From STF1-184 sp050178795 (lineage in GTDB: Bacteria; Bacillota; Clostridia; Christensenellales; UBA1242): a DNA stretch of 64,000 nucleotides. Location: positions 1 through 64,000 of the forward strand of contig JBFXFT010000005.1 in the NCBI GenBank assembly GCA_050178795.1, read 5' to 3'. The translations under genes were made by a program, and so were the position numbers. The notes under the pieces are model-generated. The model was not told the DNA's origin. It worked only from the letters and a program-made list of their open reading frames with translations, and ran no database searches. Numbering within the stretch: the first letter of the stretch is position 1; each line of letters opens with the position of its first letter. Shown here piece by piece: positions 42,119 to 51,564 of the stretch.

Positions 42119-42199
42119 AGTTGATTTATGTTTGGCGCGATATGTTTTGTTGATAACTTTGTGCTATTTGTTAATAATTTGTTAATAAAATGTTGACAA

Positions 42200-43108
42200 T
42201 TATTTGTTTTTTAAATATTCAACAAGGTCATGTATTCTATCTAAATCATCGCTGTTGTAATAGTCAATATATATTCTTCCGCGTTTGTCAGAACCTAAAA
42301 TGTTAACCTTTGTGGAAAATACCCTTTGCATATCTGTAACTAATTGCTTTAATTCGATACTTTGTTCTTCTTTTGTTGTGCTTTTATGACCTGCTCCAGT
42401 TTGTTTTTTAACTACCTTTTCCAAATCTCTAACGGTTATTTGCCTTGCACATGCCATTTTTGCTAGTTTTAATTGTGCTTCTTTATCTGTAACTACCACC
42501 AAACTCCTTGCGTGTCCTGCCGAAAGTTTGCCTTCCTCTATTAATTTAATTACTTCTGGTTGTAATTGTAATAACCTTATCGTGTTTGCTATTGCTGGTC
42601 TACTTTTTCCAAGTCTACTTGCTACAACTTCTTGCGTCCAAGCGAACTCATCCATAAGTTCTTTAATTGCTCTTGCTGTTTCTATTGGGTTTAAATCCTC
42701 GCGTTGCAAGTTTTCTATAATAGAAACTTCTCTTATTTCTTTGTCGGTATAATCTTTAATTATTGCTGGTATTGTTGAAAGCCCTGCCATTTTAGTTGCC
42801 CTAAACCTACGTTCACCAGCAATAACCATATAGCGCCCATTTCTTTTTACAACAATGATTGGTTGAATAACTCCATGCACTTTAATTGAATCGCTTAATT
42901 CCTTCATTGCTTCTTCATTAAAGTTTTTTCTTGGTTGATTTTTATTGGCATCAACTTGAGTTATATCTATTTCCAAAACACCTTCTTTAGGTGCTATGCT
43001 TTTTGAATCTACGTTACTAGAATCTGACTTGGCTACCTTTGTAAGTTCTTCTTCTTTTTCATAAACGCTAAATAGCGAATCTAAACCTCTACCTAAACCT
43101 GTTTTCAT
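42200..43108 (-). CDS. parB: Chromosome partitioning protein ParB (Spo0J)
   Basis: A 302-residue protein. The CTP-binding N-domain shows GVIQPIIVVKRNGRYMVIAGERRFRA-type sequence (GERRFRA arginine patch at about 117-123) and EIREVSIIENLQREDLNPIE. The helix-turn-helix for parS is VASRLGKSRPAIANTIRLL, and a short C-terminal dimer domain follows. It loads at parS and slides as a CTP-dependent clamp to recruit ParA and SMC. It is cotranscribed after parA (one-base gap), and three parS sites lie just downstream. Confidence 0.97.
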   Translation of the reverse strand: MKTGLGRGLDSLFSVYEKEEELTKVAKSDSSNVDSKSIAPKEGVLEIDITQVDANKNQPRKNFNEEAMKELSDSIKVHGVIQPIIVVKRNGRYMVIAGERRFRATKMAGLSTIPAIIKDYTDKEIREVSIIENLQREDLNPIETARAIKELMDEFAWTQEVVASRLGKSRPAIANTIRLLQLQPEVIKLIEEGKLSAGHARSLVVVTDKEAQLKLAKMACARQITVRDLEKVVKKQTGAGHKSTTKEEQSIELKQLVTDMQRVFSTKVNILGSDKRGRIYIDYYNSDDLDRIHDLVEYLKNK

Positions 43109-43109
43109 A

Positions 43110-43904
43110 TTATTTTCTTCCTTTTAATTTATTATATGTGTCTTCATTTCTGTCTAAAAATTCTTCTGCTAGCATTTCATAAGCTTGTGCGCCTTTACAT
43201 CTTGGCTCGTAAGTCAAAATAGTTTTGCCGTAACTTGGCGCCTCTGCAAGTCTAATATTTCTTGGAATTGCTGTATCATAAACTTTTTTATTAAAGAATT
43301 TTCTTATTTCGGAAGAAACTTGGCTAACTAGGTTGCTTCTAGCATCTACCATTGTTAGAACTACGCCCTCAATGTCTAGTGTCGCGTTTAAGTGTTTCTT
43401 TACAAGGGTTATCGTGTTAATTAATTGAGTTAAACCCTCTAAGGCAAAGAACTCGCATTGAATAGGTATTATTATGCTATTTGCAGCAGTTAGTGCATTT
43501 ACCGTTAAAAGCCCTAAAGATGGGGGACAGTCTATTGTTATGTAGTCGTAACTATTTCTTAGTTTGTTCAGTATGCCCTTTATTATGCTTTCCCTTGAAT
43601 CCATTTGCACGAGTTCTATTTCGGCCCCTGCAAGGTTAATTTCTGACGGTATAATGTCAAGCCCTTCAATCTCCGTGCGTTTTACGACCTCTTCTGGTGT
43701 GCTCTCGCCACTCATTACATTATATATACTCTTTAAATTGCCAATTTTATCTACGCCTACGCCGCTTGTAGCGTTGCCTTGCGGATCCATATCTACAATA
43801 AGCACTTTTTTGCCCATTGCTGCAAGATATGCAGATAAGTTAATGCAGGTTGTCGTTTTGCCTACGCCGCCTTTTTGATTGGCAAAAGCAATTATTTTAC
43901 CCAT
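43110..43904 (-). CDS. parA: Chromosome partitioning ATPase ParA (Soj)
   Basis: 264 residues from the ATG giving MGKIIAFANQ (AAAGGGAG upstream; the frame is open eleven codons more). The deviant Walker A NQKGGVGKTTTCIN, the DMDPQGNAT box and YITIDCPPSLGLLT define the chromosomal ParA/Soj family. Together with ParB it moves and separates origins and, in Bacillus, also controls DnaA. The position upstream of parB and downstream of rsmG is the usual origin-proximal order. Confidence 0.97.
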   Translation of the reverse strand: MGKIIAFANQKGGVGKTTTCINLSAYLAAMGKKVLIVDMDPQGNATSGVGVDKIGNLKSIYNVMSGESTPEEVVKRTEIEGLDIIPSEINLAGAEIELVQMDSRESIIKGILNKLRNSYDYITIDCPPSLGLLTVNALTAANSIIIPIQCEFFALEGLTQLINTITLVKKHLNATLDIEGVVLTMVDARSNLVSQVSSEIRKFFNKKVYDTAIPRNIRLAEAPSYGKTILTYEPRCKGAQAYEMLAEEFLDRNEDTYNKLKGRK

Positions 43905-43987
43905 AAATTTACTCCCTTTGTATGTGTATTTAATCAATAATTAATTATAACATTTATTTAAAATTTTTTCATCTAAATTTAACCATT

Positions 43988-44689
43988 TTATAGAGGTTGT
44001 GTCCTCGGTTTATTGCCACTTCTAGGGTATTTTGATGGCGCGCTATGAGTTTTTTTAATAATGACAAAATTTCTTATGATATCTGTTCCGGGCAACATTA
44101 TTTTAACGGTTTTGTTTATGTTTCCACCCAAAATTTTAATGGCGTTTTTTGAAGAGTTTAACTCTTCTTCTATGTTGTCCGCTTTGTAGGCTATAAACTC
44201 TCCCCCAAGCCTTACAACGGGCAAACAATACTCGCTTAACGTGTTTAATGGGGCAACCGCCCTTGCTACAGCATAATCAAAAGATTCTCTATTGTTTTTT
44301 GCAAAGTCCTCGGCTCTAGCATGAATTACTTCTATTTTGTCTAAATTTAGTTGAATAACTAGTTCTTTTAAAAATTCTACTCTTTTGTTTAAACTATCCA
44401 CTAATACTAAATTTATATCTGGTCTTGCAATTTTTATAGGTACCCCCGGAAAACCAGCCCCTGTACCTATATCACAAATTTTTGCATTTTGATTTATTAA
44501 ACTTAAACCAAGTAAACTATCTAAAAAATGTTTTATGTATATATCACTTTTTTCTGTTATTGAAGTTAAGTTGGTTTTACTGTTATACTCCACTAAAAAA
44601 CTATAGTATGTTTCAAATTGATTTATCATACTATCTGTAAGTTCAATATTTATTGATTTTGCTAGTTCTTTAAAGTTTAAATTTTGCAT
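43988..44689 (-). CDS. rsmG: 16S rRNA (guanine-N7) methyltransferase RsmG
   Basis: A 233-residue protein. AKICDIGTGAGFPGVPIKIA is the SAM-binding motif. Family signs also include YNSKTNLTSITEKSDIYIKHFLDSL and DYAVARAVAPLNTLSEYCLP. It methylates N7 of a guanine in the 530 loop of 16S rRNA (G527 in E. coli); loss gives low-level streptomycin resistance in other species. The place between mnmG and parA is conserved. The C-terminal tail (SAPSKYPRSGNKPRTQPL) is the typical KYPR end. Confidence 0.95.
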   Translation of the reverse strand: MQNLNFKELAKSINIELTDSMINQFETYYSFLVEYNSKTNLTSITEKSDIYIKHFLDSLLGLSLINQNAKICDIGTGAGFPGVPIKIARPDINLVLVDSLNKRVEFLKELVIQLNLDKIEVIHARAEDFAKNNRESFDYAVARAVAPLNTLSEYCLPVVRLGGEFIAYKADNIEEELNSSKNAIKILGGNINKTVKIMLPGTDIIRNFVIIKKTHSAPSKYPRSGNKPRTQPL

Positions 44690-44892
44690 GTGGCACTTCT
44701 TCTTATTTATATATTTTTATGTTTGATTTATAAAATAGACATTTGTTTGATTTTTAAAAACTGGAATTAAATGTCAATTTTTTTGTCAAAAAACTGCATT
44801 TTTTAGTGTTTTTTGTGTTAATTTTGCTTAATTTTGCCATATTTTGAATGTTTTTAACTGAAAAACACATTTTATAAACAGTGTTAATAATA

Positions 44893-46773
44893 TTACTTAA
44901 TGTGTTTATTTGCTTTTAAATATACTATTAAAACACTAATATCAGCAGGAGAAACACCACTTATTCTGCTTGCTTGTCCTATTGATGTTGGTTTTATTTT
45001 ATCTAGTTTTTGTATAGCCTCAATTCTTAAACCTTTTATTTTGTTGTAATCAAGCATCTCACTTAGAAGCATTTCTTCTTGTTTTTTTGATTGCTCTATT
45101 TGTTCTAGTTGCCTTTTTATGTAGCCTTCATACTTAACTTGTATGTTTATTTGGTTTATTACAGAATTATCAAGCCCTTTAAACGCGTCTAGGTGGGTTT
45201 TTACATCAAATGCCGTTATATTATTCCTCTTTATTATTTCTGCTATTGATATGCCCGTTTTTATGGGTTTTTCGCCTTTTTCTTCAAATAATTTTATTAA
45301 GCCTTTATTGTTTGGAGATATTATTGTGTTTAACTCTTGTTTTGCTGTGTTTAAGTGTGCCACTTTTTTTATAAATCTATTATAACGTGACTTTGTAGCA
45401 AGCCCTATATCATAGCCTATTTGAGTTAATCTTAAATCTGCGTTATCTTGCCTTAAATGTAACCTGTATTCTGCGCGACTTGTCATCATTCTATATGGTT
45501 CATTTGTACCCTTTGTTACAAGATCATCAATTAATACGCCAATGTATGCGTCGCTTCTCTTTAAAACTAGTGGTGTTTTGCCTTTTAAACTTAATGAGGC
45601 GTTTATGCCTGCCATTAAGCCTTGTGCTGCCGCTTCTTCATAACCACTTGTGCCATTTACTTGCCCTGCAAAATAAAGACCTTTTATGTTTTTATGTTCT
45701 AGTGTTGCAAATAGTTCTAGACTGTTTATGCAGTCATATTCTATTGCATATGCGTCGCGCATAATTTTAACGTTTTCAAGCCCTTTCATGCTATGTAATA
45801 CTTCTTTTTGCAAATCAACTGGTAGGGAAGTGCTTAAACCTTGCACATAGGCTTCTTGCGTAGATAGTGCCTCGGGCTCTATAAAAATTTGGTGCCTTTC
45901 CTTGTCTGCAAACCTCATAATTTTGGTCTCTATTGAGGGGCAGTATCTTGGACCTACGCCAACGATTTCGCCAGAGTACATCGGTGCTCTGTCCAAATTG
46001 TCTTTTATTATTTCGTGAGTGCCTACATTTGTATATGTCAAGTAACAAACAGCCCTATTTTTAGGTTGTTTTTTTGTTAAGAAACTAAAAGTTTGTATGC
46101 CCTCGTCACCTCGTTGAATTTCCATTTGAGAAGTGTCTATACTACTCATATATACGCGGTTTGGCGTGCCAGTTTTAAAACGTCTAATTTCTATACCTAA
46201 TTTTATTAAACTATCGGTAAGTTTGTTTGCTGCCTTAAAGCCATTGGGACCAACATTTTCAGTATACTCGCCTACAATTATTCTGCTCTTTAAATATACG
46301 CCTGTTGCGACTACCACCTTTTTGCATTCGTAGTATTCGCCTTGTGCCGTTTTTACACCGACTACTTGACCGTCTTTTTCAATAATTTCGCTCGCTTCCG
46401 CTTGCCTTAAATATAAATTGTTTTGGTTTTCAAGCGTCTTTTTCATCTCGGTGTGATAGGCAATTTTATCTACTTGTGCTCTTAAACTATGTACCGCTGG
46501 ACCAGAGCCCAAATTTAACATACGAAGTTGAATTAGTGTCTTGTCCGAGTTTACACCCATTTCGCCACCAAGGGCGTCTATTTCTGTTACTAAATGTCCC
46601 TTTGCTGTTCCGCCTATTGATGGGTTACAAGCAAGGTGAGATATGGAGTCAAGGCTCATCGTTAGAAGAACGGTTTTTATGCCCATTCTGGCACATGCTA
46701 AAGCCGCCTCGCTGCCCGCGTGACCTGAACCAATTACTACTACGTCATAATCCTTTATTATATTGTTATCCAT
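44893..46773 (-). CDS. mnmG: tRNA uridine-5-carboxymethylaminomethyl modification enzyme MnmG (GidA)
   Basis: A 626-residue protein. The FAD-binding site is VIGSGHAGSEAALACARMG; other family motifs are CNPSIGG and RYCPSIETKI, and the C-terminal helical domain includes RISGVSPADISVL. With MnmE it builds the cmnm5 group on wobble U34 of certain tRNAs. Length is normal. It is followed by rsmG after a 203-base gap, an A/T-rich stretch with no gene, and preceded by mnmE. Ribosome site AAAGGA. Confidence 0.96.
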   Translation of the reverse strand: MDNNIIKDYDVVVIGSGHAGSEAALACARMGIKTVLLTMSLDSISHLACNPSIGGTAKGHLVTEIDALGGEMGVNSDKTLIQLRMLNLGSGPAVHSLRAQVDKIAYHTEMKKTLENQNNLYLRQAEASEIIEKDGQVVGVKTAQGEYYECKKVVVATGVYLKSRIIVGEYTENVGPNGFKAANKLTDSLIKLGIEIRRFKTGTPNRVYMSSIDTSQMEIQRGDEGIQTFSFLTKKQPKNRAVCYLTYTNVGTHEIIKDNLDRAPMYSGEIVGVGPRYCPSIETKIMRFADKERHQIFIEPEALSTQEAYVQGLSTSLPVDLQKEVLHSMKGLENVKIMRDAYAIEYDCINSLELFATLEHKNIKGLYFAGQVNGTSGYEEAAAQGLMAGINASLSLKGKTPLVLKRSDAYIGVLIDDLVTKGTNEPYRMMTSRAEYRLHLRQDNADLRLTQIGYDIGLATKSRYNRFIKKVAHLNTAKQELNTIISPNNKGLIKLFEEKGEKPIKTGISIAEIIKRNNITAFDVKTHLDAFKGLDNSVINQINIQVKYEGYIKRQLEQIEQSKKQEEMLLSEMLDYNKIKGLRIEAIQKLDKIKPTSIGQASRISGVSPADISVLIVYLKANKHIK

Positions 46774-46797
46774 ATTTTGGAATTTCCTTTTATATCT

Positions 46798-48129
46798 TTA
46801 TTTGCCTAGGCAAAATTTGCTAAAAATAGCGTCTATTATTTGCTCGTTAGAGGTTTCACCTGTAATTTCGCCTAGTGTGTCCCATGCCGCTTTAATATCA
46901 AGAGCAATTACATCTAGGCTCATGCCATTATTTAAACTGTTAAGTGCCTCTCTTACACTTTGCTGTGCTTTTAGTAGTGCTTCTTCGTGTCTACCATTTG
47001 TTATTAATAGCGCACTGTTTATTATGTTTTTATCTATTACTTCGCTATAAATGGTTTCTTTTAATTCATTTATGCCTTGTTTTGTTAGAGAACTAACTCC
47101 AACAACTTTTTCATTTAACCCTAAACTTATGTTTTTTAAATCTGTTTTGTTTTGCACCACTATGTGCCTTTTATTTTTTATTAGGTTTAAGTTTTCTTTG
47201 TCTTCTTTTGTAAGTGGTTCGCTTCCGTCAAAAACGGCAAGTATAATGTCGGCATAGTCTAGTGTTTTATAGGCTCTTTCTATGCCTAATTTTTCTACTT
47301 CATCATTTGATTGCCTTATGCCTGCGGTGTCAATTAGGTTAATTTTTATGCCCTTATAGTTGTAACTTTCCTCTAAGGTGTCCCTCGTCGTTCCCGCTAT
47401 ACTCGTTACTATTGCCCTATCATAATTTAAAAGAGCGTTCATAAGGCTACTTTTGCCAACATTTGGTCTACCCAAAATGCTTACATTGATTCCGTTTCTT
47501 ACTAACTTACCTGTCTTTGCGGTCAAGAGTAATTCGCCAATTTGTGCACTCACTTTTGTTAAGTCGTTGTTAAATTGTTCTAGTGTTTTATATTCAATGT
47601 CGTGCTCTGGGTAATCAAGAGCTACTTCCATTTGTGCCAAAGTATCAGTTAACCCTTGTTGCATCGCTACAACTTTTTTGTATAACTCGCCATTTAAAAG
47701 GTTGTATCCAGCGCGAACTTGTGCCTCGCTCTCGGCGTTTATCATATCTATTACGCCTTCTGCTTGCTCTAATGATAATTTGCCATTTAGGAATGCTCGC
47801 TTTGTAAATTCGCCCTCTTCTGCTAGACTTGCGCCGTTATTTAAAAGTTCGTCCACTATGCCGTTTGCTATTACTATTCCGCCGTGACATTGAAACTCTA
47901 CAACGTCTTCGCCAGTGTAAGAGTTAGGGTTTTTAAAGTAAACTACAAGACCTCTTTCTATAAAATTTTTTGTGCTTATTTTTACTAAGTGCATATAGCG
48001 CTCTATTAATTTGTTTTTATTTATTATTGTTAGCGCAATTGGTAAAGCGTCCGCTCCACTCAAGCGAACTATGCTTATGCCACCCACACCAATAGGTGTG
48101 CTTATTGCTACTATTGTTTTGTCTTTCAT
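46798..48129 (-). CDS. mnmE: tRNA modification GTPase MnmE (TrmE)
   Basis: A 443-residue protein. The N-terminal folate-binding domain begins IVAISTPIGVGGISIVRLSG. The G domain shows GRPNVGKSSLMNALL (G1), AGTTRD (G2), IDTAGIR (G3) and QNKTDL (G4). The C-terminus ends FCLGK with the conserved catalytic Cys. It acts with MnmG on U34 of tRNAs. It is the first gene of the mnmE-mnmG-rsmG-parA-parB series, 24 bases before mnmG. Confidence 0.97.
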   Translation of the reverse strand: MKDKTIVAISTPIGVGGISIVRLSGADALPIALTIINKNKLIERYMHLVKISTKNFIERGLVVYFKNPNSYTGEDVVEFQCHGGIVIANGIVDELLNNGASLAEEGEFTKRAFLNGKLSLEQAEGVIDMINAESEAQVRAGYNLLNGELYKKVVAMQQGLTDTLAQMEVALDYPEHDIEYKTLEQFNNDLTKVSAQIGELLLTAKTGKLVRNGINVSILGRPNVGKSSLMNALLNYDRAIVTSIAGTTRDTLEESYNYKGIKINLIDTAGIRQSNDEVEKLGIERAYKTLDYADIILAVFDGSEPLTKEDKENLNLIKNKRHIVVQNKTDLKNISLGLNEKVVGVSSLTKQGINELKETIYSEVIDKNIINSALLITNGRHEEALLKAQQSVREALNSLNNGMSLDVIALDIKAAWDTLGEITGETSNEQIIDAIFSKFCLGK

Positions 48130-48281
48130 TTTGTTGACCTTTTAATTTTTTCTAAGTTATTATAACACAAACGCACAATTAGTAAAGAATATTTTGTCTG
48201 TCATTTATTTTATATATTGATTTTATAATAGAAGAATGGTATTATAATGATATCATTATTTGACTTGTAAAGAGGTATGAA

Positions 48282-49385
48282 ATGGATAATTTAACAATTC
48301 TAAACCAAACTATTGAGTTTATTGAAAACACCCATCCAAACCCATATACTAAAATAAATAAGGAAGAGTTTTACAAAAACAAAGACGCGCTAGCAAAAGT
48401 TGCAAACAATTTGAGCGCCGCCAAATTTGACTTTGAAATAAAAAAATTAATCACTTTAATTGAAGACCCTCATACAGACTATTTGCTATCTAAAAGAGGT
48501 GAGGAGTTAAACGCTAAGTTTATTGAAATAAATGGCAAGTACTATATGCTTGATTACGATAATACTGCGGAAAGATATTGTGAAATTTTAAAAATTAATA
48601 GTTATGATGTTAACTATGTAATAGATAAAATAAAACAAATAATTCCGACTGACTCTGATCAATGGTTAAAATTTCAAACGGCACTATATTTAAAAAACCT
48701 ATACACTTATAAAATGGTTGGAGTTGCAAAAGAGACTGATTCAACGCTAATATTTGAAGTTAAAAACCCCAATATTATAAAAACAGTCAATATAGGGCTT
48801 TTAAAACCTAGGGACAAAACAGATAGTAGCAATGTATATAAAAGCACAAATTATTCGTTTTCCATAATGGATGACGGCGTTCTATACATAAAATATTTCA
48901 TTTGTAGAGATGATGAAAAATACCCTTTGAAAACCATGGTAGAGGAAATAAAGAAACAAAACAAAAACGGCAACTTTATTGTTGATTTAAGAGGAAATAC
49001 TGGTGGCAATTCAGAAATTATGAAACCACTGCTTGCTTACTTAAAAGAAAACAATATGACTGGTGCGGCTTTAATAGATAGAGGCGTTTTCTCCTCAGGA
49101 ATTTTTTCAGTACGTGATTTAAAAAATGAACTCAATGCAACAATAATAGGTGAGCCTACTGGAGGGTTAGCAGGACAACATTTTGGAAACGTGAAAAACT
49201 TGTGTTTAGATGACAAGAAAATAATTTGCTCAACAAAGCTCTTTAAGTTTAAAGACCTGTTTGATTATGAGGGACCAGTAAGACCAGATATTTTGATTGA
49301 AAAAACAATAAAGGATTATAACAACAATTTAGACCCTCAACTAGATGCCGCAATAAAATTTTTAAGTAAAGAAAAGGAATTATAA
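48282..49385 (+). CDS. S41-type peptidase-like protein, cytoplasmic
   Basis: A 367-residue protein. The C-terminal half fits the S41 (tricorn/C-terminal processing protease) fold: NFIVDLRGNTGGNSEIM, then DRGVFSSGIFSVRDL with a candidate nucleophile Ser in SSG, and TIIGEPTGGLAGQHFG. The N-terminal half is not recognised and no PDZ domain is obvious. No signal peptide is present, unlike most S41 proteases, so it may act in the cytoplasm or be a divergent non-peptidase. It is a plus-strand gene inserted between mnmE and jag, which are usually adjacent. Promoter-like TATAAT-type sequence lies just upstream. Confidence 0.75.
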   Translation: MDNLTILNQTIEFIENTHPNPYTKINKEEFYKNKDALAKVANNLSAAKFDFEIKKLITLIEDPHTDYLLSKRGEELNAKFIEINGKYYMLDYDNTAERYCEILKINSYDVNYVIDKIKQIIPTDSDQWLKFQTALYLKNLYTYKMVGVAKETDSTLIFEVKNPNIIKTVNIGLLKPRDKTDSSNVYKSTNYSFSIMDDGVLYIKYFICRDDEKYPLKTMVEEIKKQNKNGNFIVDLRGNTGGNSEIMKPLLAYLKENNMTGAALIDRGVFSSGIFSVRDLKNELNATIIGEPTGGLAGQHFGNVKNLCLDDKKIICSTKLFKFKDLFDYEGPVRPDILIEKTIKDYNNNLDPQLDAAIKFLSKEKEL

Positions 49386-49404
49386 ATACAGTAATTTGTT
49401 TAAT

Positions 49405-49436
49405 AAAAAAACCGAGTTTAATCGCTCGGTTTTTGT
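49405..49436. terminator. bidirectional terminator
   Basis: AAAACCGAG / CTCGGTTTTT between the S41-like gene and the convergent jag gene. Confidence 0.85.
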
Positions 49437-49450
49437 TTTTTATTTGTTAA

Positions 49451-50260
49451 TTATTTTTTAGGTTCAATAATTAAATATCTGTGAGGCTCCTCGCCTTTTG
49501 AGTAAGTTTTTACAGGTTCATCTGCTAGCGCTGTATGAATAATTAGTCTTTCATAAGCGTTCATTGGCTCTAACCTTTGATATTTGCCAGTTCTAATTAC
49601 CTTGTTTGCAAGTCTCTTTGCTAGGTTGATTAATGCCTCTTCACGTTTTTCTTTATAACCTTCAATATTTACTACTACACGTTTGTTTTGTCCGTGTTCT
49701 TGTGTAGAGTTTTCTACAACATTTGCTAAGTATTGAATAGCGTTAAGTCCTTCTCCACGGTAACCAATTAGGTTGCCTGCGTTTTGTCCTTCCATCTCTA
49801 TTGATATATCTTCATCTTTGTAAGACGCTTTTATTTCAATATCTGCATTTAATTGTTTTGCTAGGTTTTTAACAAACAAAATGGCTGCTCTACTATCTAA
49901 ATTCTTATCTGAAACAACTTGTTTTTTTGTTTCCTTTTTCTCTTCTTTCTTTTCTTCTTTAACTTCTTTTTTCTCTTGTTTTTCGGCTTGTTTTTCTATT
50001 TTTTTAACTGGTTTTGGTTGTTGTGGTTTTTCTTCCTTAACCTCTGGCTTAACCTCTTTTTTAGGCTCTGGTTTAACCTCTGCAACAACTGGTTTTACTT
50101 CTTCAACCTCGTCTGTTATTATTAAAATTTTAGCCTTAGAAAACAGTCCGCCCTCGTTAAGTATTTTAATGTCTACATCTTCTTGCTTTCTGTTTAATTC
50201 CTTTAAACCTTTACTTATTGCGTCTTGAACGTTTCTGCTTGAAAATTCGTACTCTTTCAT
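49451..50260 (-). CDS. jag: RNA-binding protein Jag/KhpB (EloR)
   Basis: A 269-residue protein. An N-terminal Jag_N domain (about 1-52, VQDAISKGLKELNRKQEDVDI) is followed by a Lys/Glu/Pro-rich linker (55-115), a KH domain (about 125-195; NLIGYRGEGLNAIQYLANVV) and a C-terminal R3H domain (about 200-265; EEALINLAKRLANKVIRTG, then RLEPMNAYERLIIHTAL). It binds RNA and, with KhpA, tunes cell elongation and division. It is translationally adjacent to yidC, the usual pair. Confidence 0.95.
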   Translation of the reverse strand: MKEYEFSSRNVQDAISKGLKELNRKQEDVDIKILNEGGLFSKAKILIITDEVEEVKPVVAEVKPEPKKEVKPEVKEEKPQQPKPVKKIEKQAEKQEKKEVKEEKKEEKKETKKQVVSDKNLDSRAAILFVKNLAKQLNADIEIKASYKDEDISIEMEGQNAGNLIGYRGEGLNAIQYLANVVENSTQEHGQNKRVVVNIEGYKEKREEALINLAKRLANKVIRTGKYQRLEPMNAYERLIIHTALADEPVKTYSKGEEPHRYLIIEPKK

Positions 50261-50275
50261 ATTCTATCCTCCAAA

Positions 50276-51298
50276 TTATCTACTATATTCTGGTTTTTCT
50301 TTTTCTATCTTTTTCTTTTCAAGTTTGTTTATTATAGAATAAGAAACAACTGAAGTAAGCATTGTCATACCAGAGTTGACAACGATGTAAACCGCGAATG
50401 CGGCACTATATTGAATTGTGAAAAGCACCATTAGGGCAGGTAATAAGAATAACATAATTTGTGAACTCTTTTGCGTTGGTGTTTCCTCATCAAATTTTGT
50501 GTTTTTAGGTTTTGTATAGTTGGTAAGTATTTTTTGTGATAAATAAGTTATAAGGGCAGATAAAACAATTAAAATGTATAGACCATTCCAGCCACTATAT
50601 TCGTTTTGTAGCGCTGACATAACCTCGTTATATTGTTCCTCTGTTGGTGCAGTCTCTGAATTTTGTTGCGCTGTTAAACTTAAGAAGTTATCATAACTTG
50701 GAATTACCGAAGCGTTTGTATCTGGCATCCAAATATTGTTTACCCACAAGAATCCTTCTTTTACATTTTCATATTCTGCTATAACTGCACTTTGTCCTGC
50801 CGCTGTCGCTAAAAGTTCGTCTGCACTTAAAGTGTATTCTGCTTGATAAGCATCATTGTATGCTGTTGAAAGCGTATCATATTGATTTATTAATTTATAT
50901 TCACTTATGTTTCTCATCGCTGTAAACAAAGTAATAAATATAAATAAGGTTATAACCAAATTTAGAAGCATACCAAGACAACTACCCATAATATTGTAGT
51001 TTTCCTTTTTGTATAACTCCATAGTTTTTTGATTCAACTTGTTTTTGTCGTTACCATATTTTTTTTGTAATTTTTCAAGTGCTGGTTGCACTTTTGCTTG
51101 TTTTTCTGTATTGTCTTTTGTTATTTTTCTTTGCATAAAATCAAGCGGACTAAGAAGTAGTTTTAAAATGATTGTAAAAACAATTATGGCAATGCCATAA
51201 TCTCCAACAAAATCTACTACATAGCCTATTAGTGTTTGCCAAACGCCTGGTGGCATATCGGCAAGCATCAAGTGAGATAATAAACTCATAATACCCAT
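50276..51298 (-). CDS. yidC: Membrane protein insertase YidC
   Basis: A 340-residue protein with five membrane helices. The core motif GIAIIVFTIILKLLLSPLDFMQRK carries the conserved hydrophilic-groove Arg/Lys region. The loop between helices 2 and 3 is longer than in Bacillus YidC, and there is no lipobox at the N-terminus. The C-terminus is basic. It inserts membrane proteins alone or with SecYEG. It overlaps yidD by 13 bases and is followed by jag. Confidence 0.94.
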   Translation of the reverse strand: MGIMSLLSHLMLADMPPGVWQTLIGYVVDFVGDYGIAIIVFTIILKLLLSPLDFMQRKITKDNTEKQAKVQPALEKLQKKYGNDKNKLNQKTMELYKKENYNIMGSCLGMLLNLVITLFIFITLFTAMRNISEYKLINQYDTLSTAYNDAYQAEYTLSADELLATAAGQSAVIAEYENVKEGFLWVNNIWMPDTNASVIPSYDNFLSLTAQQNSETAPTEEQYNEVMSALQNEYSGWNGLYILIVLSALITYLSQKILTNYTKPKNTKFDEETPTQKSSQIMLFLLPALMVLFTIQYSAAFAVYIVVNSGMTMLTSVVSYSIINKLEKKKIEKEKPEYSR

Positions 51299-51564
51299 TT
51301 TGCGTCTCCTTTTATATTATCTGGCACGGGGTCAAACCCACCTTTTGCCATTGGGTTGCAACTTATAATTCTTTTTGCAGATAAAAAACTCCCTTTAATC
51401 GGCCCAAATCTTTTAATTGCCTCCAAACTGTATGTGCTACAAGTTGGAGTGTATATACAAGATTTTGGAAGAATAGGGGAGATAAAAATCTTATAAAAAT
51501 AAATTAGTCCTATTAACAATAATTTTATTGGATATAAAAGTATTTTAACTATTTTTTGAATCAT
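51286..51564 (-). CDS. yidD: Membrane protein insertion efficiency factor YidD
   Basis: A 92-residue protein. YKIFISPILPKSCIYTPTCS and the later GGFDPVPD are the family signature, with the conserved cysteines of the CxxxPTCS box. An N-terminal amphipathic helix is present. It aids YidC-dependent insertion. Overlaps with rnpA (20 bases) and yidC show tight coupling. Confidence 0.95.
   Translation of the reverse strand: MIQKIVKILLYPIKLLLIGLIYFYKIFISPILPKSCIYTPTCSTYSLEAIKRFGPIKGSFLSAKRIISCNPMAKGGFDPVPDNIKGDAKWVL

Larger units (their letters stand above)
41145..42199. other. 1-kb non-coding gap with segregation and initiation signals
   Basis: No convincing gene. In order it holds two terminators (41153-41286), an inverted pair of DnaA boxes (41425-41455), an unassigned stretch, three 10-base tandem repeats (41659-41688), a hairpin AAACGCTCT / AGAGACGTTT with a T-run (about 41728-41750), three parS sites (41862-42086) and the parB terminator. 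It is probably a regulatory or origin-linked locus. Confidence 0.7.

Noticed and set aside
44818..44838. TTAATTTTGC repeated twice upstream of rsmG
   Set aside because: Only two imperfect units in very A/T-rich DNA; no partner signal supports a function.
49881..50228. Plus-strand open frame rich in Ser/Phe opposite jag
   Set aside because: It mirrors the Lys/Glu/Pro linker of Jag and has no ribosome site or family match.
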